This document shows, one piece after another, positions 6,038 through 12,395 of a stretch of 12,395 nucleotides of DNA. The notes beneath the pieces were generated by a model. The model saw only the letters and a program-made list of their open reading frames with translations. It made no database searches and was not told where the DNA came from. Positions within the stretch are counted from its first letter, which is position 1; every line of letters starts with the position of its first letter. The translations under genes were made by a program, and so were the position numbers. Source of the stretch: Bacillota bacterium (GTDB taxonomy: Bacteria > Bacillota_A > Clostridia > Clostridiales > Clostridiaceae); the NCBI GenBank assembly GCA_021837545.1, contig JAKBFR010000066.1, positions 1 to 12,395 on the forward strand, read 5' to 3'.

Positions 6038-8821
6038 TTAATTAAGAATAATTAAATTATATTCATAGCAATCATTATCTAAGATTACCCTCTCTATTTT
6101 TTGACAGGTAAATAAAATTGTTTGAGCAAAATCTTCTTCAATTAGAAGTTCTAATGCTTTCTTTCTTCTTTCATCATCATACTGCACAAAAGCATCATCT
6201 AAAAATATTGGCACATCTTTATTTTTAAATAGCATGTTTATAAAAGAAAGTCTTAAAGCTAAATATAGTTGATCTTTAGCTCCATTGCTTAATATGTCTC
6301 CATCAAATAATACTCCATTACTTCTTATCTTAAGCTTATAATCTTCTGATATTTTAGCTTCTTCATAGCCTTCATCTGTTAATAAATTAAATTTTTTTAC
6401 AACTTTTTCATTTAAATCTGGACCTACATTTTCCCTAATTTCATCAAATGATTCTCTAAATATATCACTTGCTAGTTCTAATGCTTTAAATTCTTTTTCT
6501 AATTTTATAATTCTCTCCTTATTAATTAATATGTCCTCTTCTATTTCTGAAATTTCTCTCTTTCCCAGATATCTCTTTTCTATAAGATGCTCTAAGTCTT
6601 TTATTTCTTTTTCAACTTTTAACAATTCATTTGATTGTCTTCTAATTTCAACATCTATTTCTTCTTCTGACTCATATGAATAATTTATTTCTTGACTAAT
6701 TATTTGTCTCATTTCTTCTTTTATTTCATCTATATTCCTATCCTTCAATAGAACTTTATAAGTTTCTTCTACATTTTGAAGCTCATTTTTAATTTCTTTC
6801 ATCTTATTCATCTTGTCTTTATATTCTTTTAATTTAATATGCAAATCTATTATTTCTACATTTTCTAATCCAAGCATAGACACTTTTTTTCTTATCTCAT
6901 CTTCTTTATCAACTAATTGTTCATTAATATTTTCTATTTCTTGCTTAATTCCATTAATTTCATACTCACGTCTATTTATATTTGCCTTTAATTCTTCATA
7001 AAATTCCACTTGTTCTAATACCTTGTCTAATGACTCACATGACATGACACTATATAAAGATGCTATTACTCCCTTGTTTCTATTATACTTTGATTTTAAT
7101 TCAGTAATATCATATTTATTAAGCTCATCTTCTTTATCTTTGACAACCAAAGATACACTATCTTTATAGCTTTTATACTTATCATATTGAGTAAGCTTGT
7201 TAATAAATTCTTCATAGGTTTCAGAATTAGTGTCATCAATATAAAAATTCAACTTATCTTCATATTCTGTAATTCTTTCTTTCAGATTTTCAATTGATTG
7301 ATTGTTCTTATTAATAAAATCACTATTCTTTATTGCTAGAGAATATTTTAAATACAATCTTATCAATACGATAAATACAGGTATACATATGATAACAACA
7401 GAGATTATCTGATTTATCATTGAATAAACAAATATCAAAACACTAATCAGTACAGTTAAATAAACAAAATTTATTTTTTTATGGGAATTCTTTAATCTTG
7501 CTTCTGGTTTTCTATAACTTTGGCTTTCAATTTTATATTTTAATTCCTTTAATCCCCCCTTATAAAAATTGAGTAAGTCTTCTATTTCATCTCTATATTT
7601 TTCTATAAATTCTAAATTACCAATACTATTAGCTTGCTTACTTATATCCATTTTAAATCTAGACATTGAATTTTGAATATTAATAATATCATTAAGCTTT
7701 TCTTCTAGGCTCTTTTGTTCAAGTTTTAAAGTATATATCTTTTCCTTGATGTTATTTCCCATGGATGAAAATACACTATAACTTTTCATATCTTTATTTT
7801 TTTCTTTTAATTCCTCTTGCAATTGGTAAAATCTATTTGATTTTTCTTGCTTTATATCTAATAAACTTAAGTATCTAGAGCATTTTTCATTTATTTCATC
7901 TAAAAATTCAACTGTTATATAACCATTTCCATTTTTAAGTTCTCCACTTATAGCTTCTTGTTTTCTTTTAAGCTCTTCTCCCTTTATGCAGTAATTACTT
8001 ATTTCTTTATAATCCTTCTGAAGTTTTATTTTCTTAATATATTTCTTATATAAGTCTAACTTCTGAATTTGTTCTTTTATATTCACTTTATATTGTTTCT
8101 TTTTTAATAAATTTTCCTCATTATCAACATTTTCTTCTCCTAATTTATAAGCTTCCCATAATTCTGTTTTAATAGAATTATGATTTTCTTTTAATAAATC
8201 TAATTCTCCACCTTTTCTAGTTGCTACCAATTGTTTTTTTCTTTTTTCTAATTTTTCAATAACTTTCTTCACAGAAGTGTTTTCATCGCCAGTATTATAT
8301 ATATTGGTTATTTTTTCCATTATTTCTTCTTCTTTATCCTTTGAAACAATAACCCCCAACTGGCTTATAAACAAAGTTTTCATAAAAGTAGCTAAATTAA
8401 TATTAAAGAATCCTTTTCCAGGTTCATTATTATGCTCAATTTCTATGATTTCGCCAGTTATTTCATCTAAAATTTCACAAGTATCGTCCTTTTTAGTTGC
8501 TCCAAAGCTCCGTTTTATAATATAATCTTTCCCTTTATAATTTACAGTTAATTCACCTGAAATTTTTTCTCCAGTTAAAGGTAAGTATTTTTTTCTATCA
8601 TTAAACTTCCCTCTAGAACTGTCAATTCCATATAACCATATTTTAATAAAATTCTCTATAGAACTTTTACCTTGCTCATTTTTTCCATAAATTAAATTAA
8701 ACCCTTTTGTGAAATCTATACACTTTCCCTTAAGCCCAGCAAAAAATTCAATACTAACTTTTTTAATTATCAACAATCTCGCCTCTTTCATAAGATAAAA
8801 TTGATTTCTGTTTGTATTCAT
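6038..8821 (-). CDS. yhaN: SbcC/Rad50-like ATPase with membrane-spanning coiled-coil apex (YhaN-like)
   Basis: A 927-residue SMC-type ATPase. The N-terminal part carries IDFTKGFNLIYGKNEQGKSS with Walker A at 46-54. The C-terminal part carries the ABC signature LSNGAKDQLYLALRLS (844-859) and Walker B PIFLDDAF (871-878). Between them lie long Glu/Lys-rich coiled coils (about 185-445 and 500-800). At the apex, where Rad50 has a CXXC zinc hook, there is instead a double hydrophobic segment (about 452-470 and 471-490), as in YhaN of Bacillus. With the upstream metallophosphoesterase it should form an Mre11/Rad50-like DNA end-processing complex, possibly at the membrane. The start is uncertain: ATG 8821 has only a weak AAGAG; TTG codons at 8776 or 8773, behind AAAGAGG, would begin the protein close to LIIKKVSIEFF as in relatives. 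The longest frame is given. It starts 59 bp after the yhaO-like stop. Confidence 0.88.
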   Translation of the reverse strand: MNTNRNQFYLMKEARLLIIKKVSIEFFAGLKGKCIDFTKGFNLIYGKNEQGKSSIENFIKIWLYGIDSSRGKFNDRKKYLPLTGEKISGELTVNYKGKDYIIKRSFGATKKDDTCEILDEITGEIIEIEHNNEPGKGFFNINLATFMKTLFISQLGVIVSKDKEEEIMEKITNIYNTGDENTSVKKVIEKLEKRKKQLVATRKGGELDLLKENHNSIKTELWEAYKLGEENVDNEENLLKKKQYKVNIKEQIQKLDLYKKYIKKIKLQKDYKEISNYCIKGEELKRKQEAISGELKNGNGYITVEFLDEINEKCSRYLSLLDIKQEKSNRFYQLQEELKEKNKDMKSYSVFSSMGNNIKEKIYTLKLEQKSLEEKLNDIINIQNSMSRFKMDISKQANSIGNLEFIEKYRDEIEDLLNFYKGGLKELKYKIESQSYRKPEARLKNSHKKINFVYLTVLISVLIFVYSMINQIISVVIICIPVFIVLIRLYLKYSLAIKNSDFINKNNQSIENLKERITEYEDKLNFYIDDTNSETYEEFINKLTQYDKYKSYKDSVSLVVKDKEDELNKYDITELKSKYNRNKGVIASLYSVMSCESLDKVLEQVEFYEELKANINRREYEINGIKQEIENINEQLVDKEDEIRKKVSMLGLENVEIIDLHIKLKEYKDKMNKMKEIKNELQNVEETYKVLLKDRNIDEIKEEMRQIISQEINYSYESEEEIDVEIRRQSNELLKVEKEIKDLEHLIEKRYLGKREISEIEEDILINKERIIKLEKEFKALELASDIFRESFDEIRENVGPDLNEKVVKKFNLLTDEGYEEAKISEDYKLKIRSNGVLFDGDILSNGAKDQLYLALRLSFINMLFKNKDVPIFLDDAFVQYDDERRKKALELLIEEDFAQTILFTCQKIERVILDNDCYEYNLIILN

Positions 8822-8880
8822 ATTTACTCTTATTTCGGTATAATTTAAATCTATAAATTATAAATCTATTTTTAATTAAT

Positions 8881-10014
8881 TTATCCTTCATAAATCTTTA
8901 CCTCTTCTCCCGAAATACTTTGAAGCCCTATCTTTAGTGCTAAAATTATACTTTCTCTTTCTTCTTCTGTTTCCGCGCTTTGTAATCTTTCGTATATTTT
9001 TTTAGCAAATATACTTTTTAATGAATAGCCCTTAATTAATTCATTTATATCTAATTTAATTTCACTTTTATCTATGATCTTTACAAAATGAAATTCATCT
9101 TTAAGTGATTCTTGCAAAAATTCTTCATTTAATGTAAATTCTTCGCATACTTCTCCTTTTAAAATTATCTTATAAAAATTATCTTTCCTATGATTAATTG
9201 GAATTCCATTAATAATCTTGTTTTTCACTTCACTATATCCAAAGCACCCTTGAATATTTATTTCTTTTTCATAATAATTTCTAATTGATGTTCTAACAAA
9301 CTTACTTTCTACAAATTTGTCTTTAAGCTCTATTAAAATTATCCCCTTATCTTCAAGCTCATCAAAGCCCCTTCCTTGAGGACAACCGCTATAACTATAG
9401 TAAGTGTTCTCTATCCTTTTAACGTCTGAAAACTTATGTCTATGTCCTAGTGCTATATAATCCATATTACTTCTAGCTATCTCTTCTTCAGTAATAGGAT
9501 TATACTCATTACCATCTTTGGTATTTGTAATTTCACCATGAAGAACCATTATATTATTATATTCCTCTACTCTTTTAACTTCTTTTAATAGTGATTTATT
9601 AACATGAGGAGTATTAAATCCAGCACCCCAAACTATAGTATTTAAATCTTCCAAAATCACATTTTCCATTGCACCTTTAAAAATATAAACATTATTAGGC
9701 CACTCTACAATATTATAAAAAGATTTTTCGTTAAATGGATCATGATTTCCTGGACTTATAAAAACTTTAACTTTACTTATATTTTCAAAACAATTTTTAA
9801 TAAAATAAAGTGTAGTTTTATTTACAGATAAATTATCAAATATATCACCTGCAATTAAAAGGATATCAATTTCTTTTTCCACAGTCATTTTTATTATCTT
9901 TTCAAAAACTTGCTTTAATTCTTCTTTACTTTTTAAAGCCTCTTTTGGCGTCATTCCACTAAATGGAGTATCAAAATGTATATCTGCTGTATGTAAAATT
10001 TTAATTTTTTTCAT
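8881..10014 (-). CDS. yhaO: SbcD/Mre11-like metallophosphoesterase (YhaO-like DNA repair exonuclease)
   Basis: A 377-residue calcineurin-type phosphoesterase. The dimetal motifs are all present: ADIHFD (D11, H13), AGDIFD (D57), PGNHD (N90, H91), VLHGE (H159) and GHRHK (H191, H193). A C-terminal segment (about 245-377) would hold the capping and partner-binding regions found in SbcD/YhaO. The expected activity is Mn-dependent nuclease action on DNA ends, together with the ATPase encoded next. The start is set at 10014 (MKKIKILHTADIH), with AGGTGA four bases upstream. An in-frame ATG at 10113 would add 33 residues that run through the preceding terminator stem, the promoter and the LexA-like box, so it is rejected. 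The gene heads a two-gene unit with the YhaN-like ATPase and appears to be controlled by LexA. Confidence 0.9.
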   Translation of the reverse strand: MKKIKILHTADIHFDTPFSGMTPKEALKSKEELKQVFEKIIKMTVEKEIDILLIAGDIFDNLSVNKTTLYFIKNCFENISKVKVFISPGNHDPFNEKSFYNIVEWPNNVYIFKGAMENVILEDLNTIVWGAGFNTPHVNKSLLKEVKRVEEYNNIMVLHGEITNTKDGNEYNPITEEEIARSNMDYIALGHRHKFSDVKRIENTYYSYSGCPQGRGFDELEDKGIILIELKDKFVESKFVRTSIRNYYEKEINIQGCFGYSEVKNKIINGIPINHRKDNFYKIILKGEVCEEFTLNEEFLQESLKDEFHFVKIIDKSEIKLDINELIKGYSLKSIFAKKIYERLQSAETEEERESIILALKIGLQSISGEEVKIYEG

Positions 10015-10042
10015 ATAATCACCTATATTCAATTTTTTATTG

Positions 10043-10056
10043 CGAACTTTTGTTCT
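10043..10056 (-). promoter_or_regulatory. LexA (DinR) SOS box
   Basis: Plus-strand CGAACTTTTGTTCT matches the Gram-positive LexA consensus CGAAC-N4-GTTCG except at the last base; the GAAC-N4-GTTC core is perfect. It lies directly downstream of the -10 of the yhaO-like gene, spanning the likely transcription start, so bound LexA would block initiation. The palindrome is seen; LexA binding is inferred. Confidence 0.72.
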
Positions 10057-10057
10057 A

Positions 10058-10087
10058 ATTTTAGCATGAAATTGAGAAAGAGTCCAA
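10058..10087 (-). promoter_or_regulatory. Promoter of the yhaO-yhaN unit with extended -10
   Basis: The minus strand reads TGCTAAAAT, an extended -10 (TG-N-TAAAAT, -10 hexamer at 10058-10063). A weak -35 TTGGAC (10082-10087) lies 18 bp upstream; the TG extension could compensate for it. The start would fall near 10051, inside the LexA-like palindrome and about 37 bp before the start codon. Confidence 0.6.
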
Positions 10088-10135
10088 AATAAAATAAAAA
10101 ATAAGAGATACATTACATCTTTGTAATGTATCTCT
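10086..10135 (-). terminator. Rho-independent terminator of the spore protein gene
   Basis: A perfect 14-bp stem (10104-10117 with 10122-10135; AGAGATACATTACA and its complement) closes a 4-base loop. On the minus strand it runs into TTATTTTTTATTTTATTTT, a long T-rich tail, which fixes the direction. It lies 74 bp past the spore protein stop and insulates the SOS promoter of yhaO downstream. Confidence 0.88.
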
Positions 10136-10208
10136 CATTTTAGAACATGATTATGTTATTTCTAACATATACGCATTTTAAATTTAATTTAGAACCATAT
10201 GATTCTTA

Positions 10209-10394
10209 TTATATTCTATGCTCATATTCCTCTACCATTCTTTTTACCATTTCCCCGCCTACTGAACCACATTGTCTTGAACTTAAGTCACCATTATATT
10301 CTTTAAATGGAACTCCTAGTTCTTGAGCCACTTCGTTCTTGAATGTAGCTAAACCTTGTTTTGCTTCTGGAACTAATGAACTACTCTTTGACAT
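10209..10394 (-). CDS. Alpha/beta-type small acid-soluble spore protein (SASP)
   Basis: A 61-residue SASP that coats and protects DNA in the forespore and is degraded at germination. The N-terminal conserved block LATFKNEVAQELGVPF (15-30) contains the germination-protease site next to E21-V22. The C-terminal DNA-binding block is GDLSSRQCGSVGGEMVKRMVEEYE (35-58). The position just before the GSVGG glycine, usually Asn in Bacillus SASPs, is Cys42. The ribosome binding site GGAGGG lies six bases upstream of the ATG. Transcription by the late forespore factor sigma-G is expected from the family; only a weak candidate promoter is visible. The gene stands alone, with its own terminator, and has no functional link to the repair genes that follow beyond its place on the same strand. 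Confidence 0.95.
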   Translation of the reverse strand: MSKSSSLVPEAKQGLATFKNEVAQELGVPFKEYNGDLSSRQCGSVGGEMVKRMVEEYEHRI

Positions 10395-10499
10395 ATAAAT
10401 CCCTCCTCGGTTAATTTGGTATTTATCAGTAGAAAAAACTTGATTAATTTCCTCTTCCGATAATAATATTTTAACCTCTAGGCTTTTTTTTATTCTTAT

Positions 10500-10529
10500 T
10501 AATATAAGGTTAATTTACAAAATATATCC
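10500..10529 (-). promoter_or_regulatory. Weak candidate sigma-G promoter of the spore protein gene
   Basis: The minus strand has GGATA (10525-10529) and, after 18 bp, TATATTA (10500-10506). These differ by one base each from the sigma-G elements GHATR and CATNHTA at the usual spacing. The leader would be about 100 bases. The match is imperfect and the sequence AT-rich. Confidence 0.25.
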
Positions 10530-10548
10530 TTGCATTAATAGCATACAT

Positions 10549-10586
10549 TAAAATAACATACGTCACATACTTATTTTGTTATTTTA
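10549..10586 (-). terminator. Inverted repeat, possible weak terminator of the Rpn-like gene
   Basis: TAAAATAACA (10549-10558) and TGTTATTTTA (10577-10586) are perfect complements separated by 18 bases. The repeat begins about 25 bp past the stop of the Rpn-like gene. It is AT-rich and has no T-tract after it, so termination is uncertain; it could equally be an operator-like palindrome upstream of the spore protein gene. Confidence 0.3.
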
Positions 10587-10611
10587 TTGCATATACCTTA
10601 GTTGATGTTTA

Positions 10612-11616
10612 TTATACGACTATACTTTTTAAAGTAGCTTCTATGTCTCTTTTTATATCTACAAAAACATTATTTTTTTCTCTTATAAAATGATTTAATA
10701 AATCAACTGCTATTAAGTTCATTTCATTAATATCTTTGTCTGTAATTAAATTCTTATCCTTAATTTTATTCAAATATTTATTCATATCTTTAAAAAACTT
10801 ACCTATATAATCTTTAATTAAATCTCTTGAATTCATTTCTGTGCTTATGCTTAATAATCTTTTTTTAAGATCCAGTACTTTCATTGGAAATAATATATAC
10901 ATATTTTTTTCAAATAAATGCCTAAAATCGTATTTCCAGCTTTTAATCACATTAATCTTACAATTTATATTTTCCCCTTTAAAACTTGATTTGAATTCAT
11001 ATACATCAGGCACCTGAATATTGGAATTAAACATTATTAAACATTTTGTATAATTGTGTTTTTTACTTTTATTCAAATTATCTTTTTCATATTCTCTTTT
11101 CTTTTTCTTAAGACTTACTATATTATCATAACCATTAGTTAACTCTTTCTTACTTATTATTATTGCTATATTTTCATCATCTCTAGTTTGAAACTGCATT
11201 TGGTATTCAAATTTTCTGTGTTCATCTTCTGCTGAAATTCTAATATTATAGCTAGAATTTTTTAGAATTATAACTTCTTCATTATTGATAATATCTTTAT
11301 TTTTAATATATTTAATTCTAGTATTTGCATTTAACTCATCATTATATATTGAGTTGAAAAATTCTATTAAGAAAATTCTATTATCTAATGAAAAAATTCT
11401 TTTCATTAATTCATTTAATCTTTTTTCATATTTAGTATAATTTTTTTTTCTACCATCTAACTCCATAAAGCCTTCATAACTTTGTAAAAAGTCAAATTTC
11501 TCTTTAAAAATAACATATGAGTTATCAGAGTCTTCTTCTACACTTTTACTTTTATTAAATTCTAATAATTTATTTTTTCCTTTTCTTACTTCACTTAGTA
11601 AAACTAATTTATTCAT
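10612..11616 (-). CDS. Divergent Rpn/PD-(D/E)XK nuclease-family-like protein, probably inactive
   Basis: A 334-residue protein of uncertain family. Numbered from the ATG at 11649 for the motifs: YNIRISAEDEHRKFEYQMQF (134-153) then QTRDDENIAI is reminiscent of the core of clostridial PD-(D/E)XK putative transposase/Rpn proteins, which typically have a D-I-x-I strand followed by an IEFQT-like strand and D..M..R. A later LFEKNMYILFPMKVLDLK (245-262) resembles their LFEK...LLPF segment. The acids expected at about 135 and 152 appear as Asn and Gln. A charged, Lys-rich stretch follows at about 180-198. The start is set at 11616 because GAGGTGG lies eight bases upstream; ATG 11649 has none and would add MVKIHYEVEYN. 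No terminal inverted repeats flank the gene, so I do not call a mobile element. Family assignment rests on pattern memory only. Confidence 0.7.
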   Translation of the reverse strand: MNKLVLLSEVRKGKNKLLEFNKSKSVEEDSDNSYVIFKEKFDFLQSYEGFMELDGRKKNYTKYEKRLNELMKRIFSLDNRIFLIEFFNSIYNDELNANTRIKYIKNKDIINNEEVIILKNSSYNIRISAEDEHRKFEYQMQFQTRDDENIAIIISKKELTNGYDNIVSLKKKKREYEKDNLNKSKKHNYTKCLIMFNSNIQVPDVYEFKSSFKGENINCKINVIKSWKYDFRHLFEKNMYILFPMKVLDLKKRLLSISTEMNSRDLIKDYIGKFFKDMNKYLNKIKDKNLITDKDINEMNLIAVDLLNHFIREKNNVFVDIKRDIEATLKSIVV

Positions 11617-11658
11617 ATTGTATTCCACCTCATAATGGATTTTTACCATAATATGCTT

Positions 11659-11687
11659 ATCTTATACTAATAATGTATTCATTTCAA
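11659..11687 (-). promoter_or_regulatory. Candidate promoter of the Rpn-like gene
   Basis: The minus strand has TTGAAA (11682-11687), a 17-bp spacer and TAAGAT (11659-11664); TATAAG overlaps at shorter spacing. It lies about 45 bp upstream of the start codon. An imperfect palindrome AATGG...CCATT (11686-11704) abuts the -35. Confidence 0.45.
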
Positions 11688-11704
11688 TGGAATGCAATAC
11701 CATT

Positions 11705-12255
11705 CAGACATAAAATGACATAAATTTTACATTTAAATATTCAATTTTTTAAACATATTTTATTGAATTGATAAAATATAACTTTTAAATAAATTAATTA
11801 TAACATTCTTTCCGCATTATTTTTATATACTGTAAAATTTTATTTTTAACTATATTACATATATATTTGAAGATATTATTTATAATAAACTTAATTTAAT
11901 ATGTATTATGAAATATATATTAATATTTTTTATGTTTTTCTAACATATTATGAAGCTTTAAACCACTAATTATATGATGCTAATACACAATTATCTTGTT
12001 TATTATAGCTTCTTTAATCCGTTATAATATTATCTAATCATTAAAAATCTCGTATAATTTTTAATATTGCATTGCCTATTATTTTTTTAACCACTTTTCA
12101 TATGTAGTAAAATTTTTCACAATAAGTTAATATTCATTGGGTTATTTTTGCATTTCTTGTTATCTGCATACATATTTATTATTGTTCAATTATCCCATTT
12201 ATTAAATTCTTCTTGCTGTTTCTATTCGCTTTAAAGCCTAAAAATAACTATACAT
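11705..12255. other. Long AT-rich gap between rRNA terminator and Rpn-like gene, no gene seen
   Basis: About 550 bp of very AT-rich DNA lie between the 5S terminator and the promoter of the Rpn-like gene. Stops are frequent in all frames, there is no open frame with a ribosome binding site, no tRNA-like cloverleaf and no clear repeat array. No tRNA cluster follows the 5S gene, unlike many clostridial rRNA operons. Confidence 0.6.
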
Positions 12256-12298
12256 AAAAAAATGTCTTAAAATGATTTTACCAATCACTTTAAGACAT
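12256..12298 (-). terminator. Rho-independent terminator of the rRNA operon
   Basis: Arms 12262-12277 and 12283-12298 pair over 16 bp around a 5-base loop. The one non-Watson-Crick position (12272/12288) is a G-U wobble only in minus-strand RNA. The stem is followed on that strand by seven T residues. It lies about 14 bp past the 5S rRNA end. Confidence 0.92.
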
Positions 12299-12311
12299 CC
12301 TCTTTTAACTT

Positions 12312-12395
12312 ACCTCGCAACGTCCTACTCTGCCACACAGTCACCCGTGCAGTACCATCGGCGCTATAGACCTTAACTGTCCTGTTCGGAATGGG
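12312..12395 (-). rRNA. rrf: 5S ribosomal RNA, 3' part (runs off the window)
   Basis: On the minus strand the sequence contains the conserved 5S core CCCATTCCGAACAGG at the window edge, then GATGGTACTGCACGGGTGAC and GTGTGGCAGAGTAGGACG, ending in the closing-stem strand GTTGCGAGGT. The first third, including the 5' stem strand, lies beyond base 12395. The 3' end at 12312 is estimated from the stem and may be off by a few bases. As the last gene of an rRNA operon transcribed into this window, it is followed by a strong terminator and no tRNA. Confidence 0.95.

Noticed and set aside
10015..10113. 33-residue hydrophobic N-terminal extension of the YhaO-like protein
   Set aside because: It is translated through the spore-gene terminator, promoter and LexA-like box; the ATG at 10014 has a good ribosome binding site and starts at the expected family position.
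10395..10480. In-frame open stretch upstream of the spore protein (reads ...LLSEEEINQVF...)
   Set aside because: No start codon with a ribosome binding site, and the spore protein's own GGAGGG and ATG give the correct family length of 61 residues.
10612..11616. Insertion sequence or transposon carrying the Rpn-like gene
   Set aside because: No matching terminal inverted repeats or target duplication could be found around the gene.
1..12395. CRISPR array or retron
   Set aside because: No regularly spaced direct repeats, no cas genes and no reverse transcriptase; the only long repeat is the inverted one at the left edge.

Overview
The window looks like chromosomal DNA from a spore-forming Clostridium-type Firmicute. 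It is strongly AT-rich, has purine-rich ribosome binding sites (AAGGAG, GAGGTGG, GGAGGG), an alpha/beta-type spore DNA-binding protein, and a lipoprotein and a 5S rRNA of clostridial appearance. Every gene I accept, including the rRNA, lies on the minus strand, so the region reads from right to left.

Right to left: the 3' part of a 5S rRNA gene with its terminator (12256-12395); about 570 bp of AT-rich DNA with no gene; a divergent Rpn/PD-(D/E)XK-like protein (10612-11616) whose apparent catalytic acids look replaced by amides; a small acid-soluble spore protein (10209-10394) with a good terminator; an SbcD-like/SbcC-like pair of the YhaO-YhaN type (10014-6038); a zinc/manganese-type substrate-binding lipoprotein (5949-5038) with its own promoter and a repeated-motif operator candidate; a NYN-domain putative RNase with an OST-HTH-like tail (4654-3908); a three-gene run of a membrane-anchored MutS-like ATPase, a DEDDh exonuclease with a C-terminal zinc ribbon, and a two-CBS-domain protein (3643-339); and finally a roughly 300-bp imperfect palindrome at the left edge.

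The theme is nucleic-acid processing. YhaO/YhaN form an Mre11/Rad50-like pair. Their promoter carries a near-consensus Gram-positive LexA (SOS) box just after the -10, so DNA-damage induction is predicted. The MutS-like ATPase and the exonuclease are 36 bp apart and probably co-transcribed. The NYN protein is probably a single-gene unit with its own strong terminator. I see no terminator between yhaN and the metal-binding lipoprotein, so SOS transcripts may read into it.

The least explained structures are the left-edge palindrome, which looks like two diverged copies of a 150-bp element facing each other, and the TTGCATTTG direct repeat in front of the metal-binding lipoprotein. Several starts are revised on ribosome binding sites: 788, 10014 and 11616 rather than the longest open frames.
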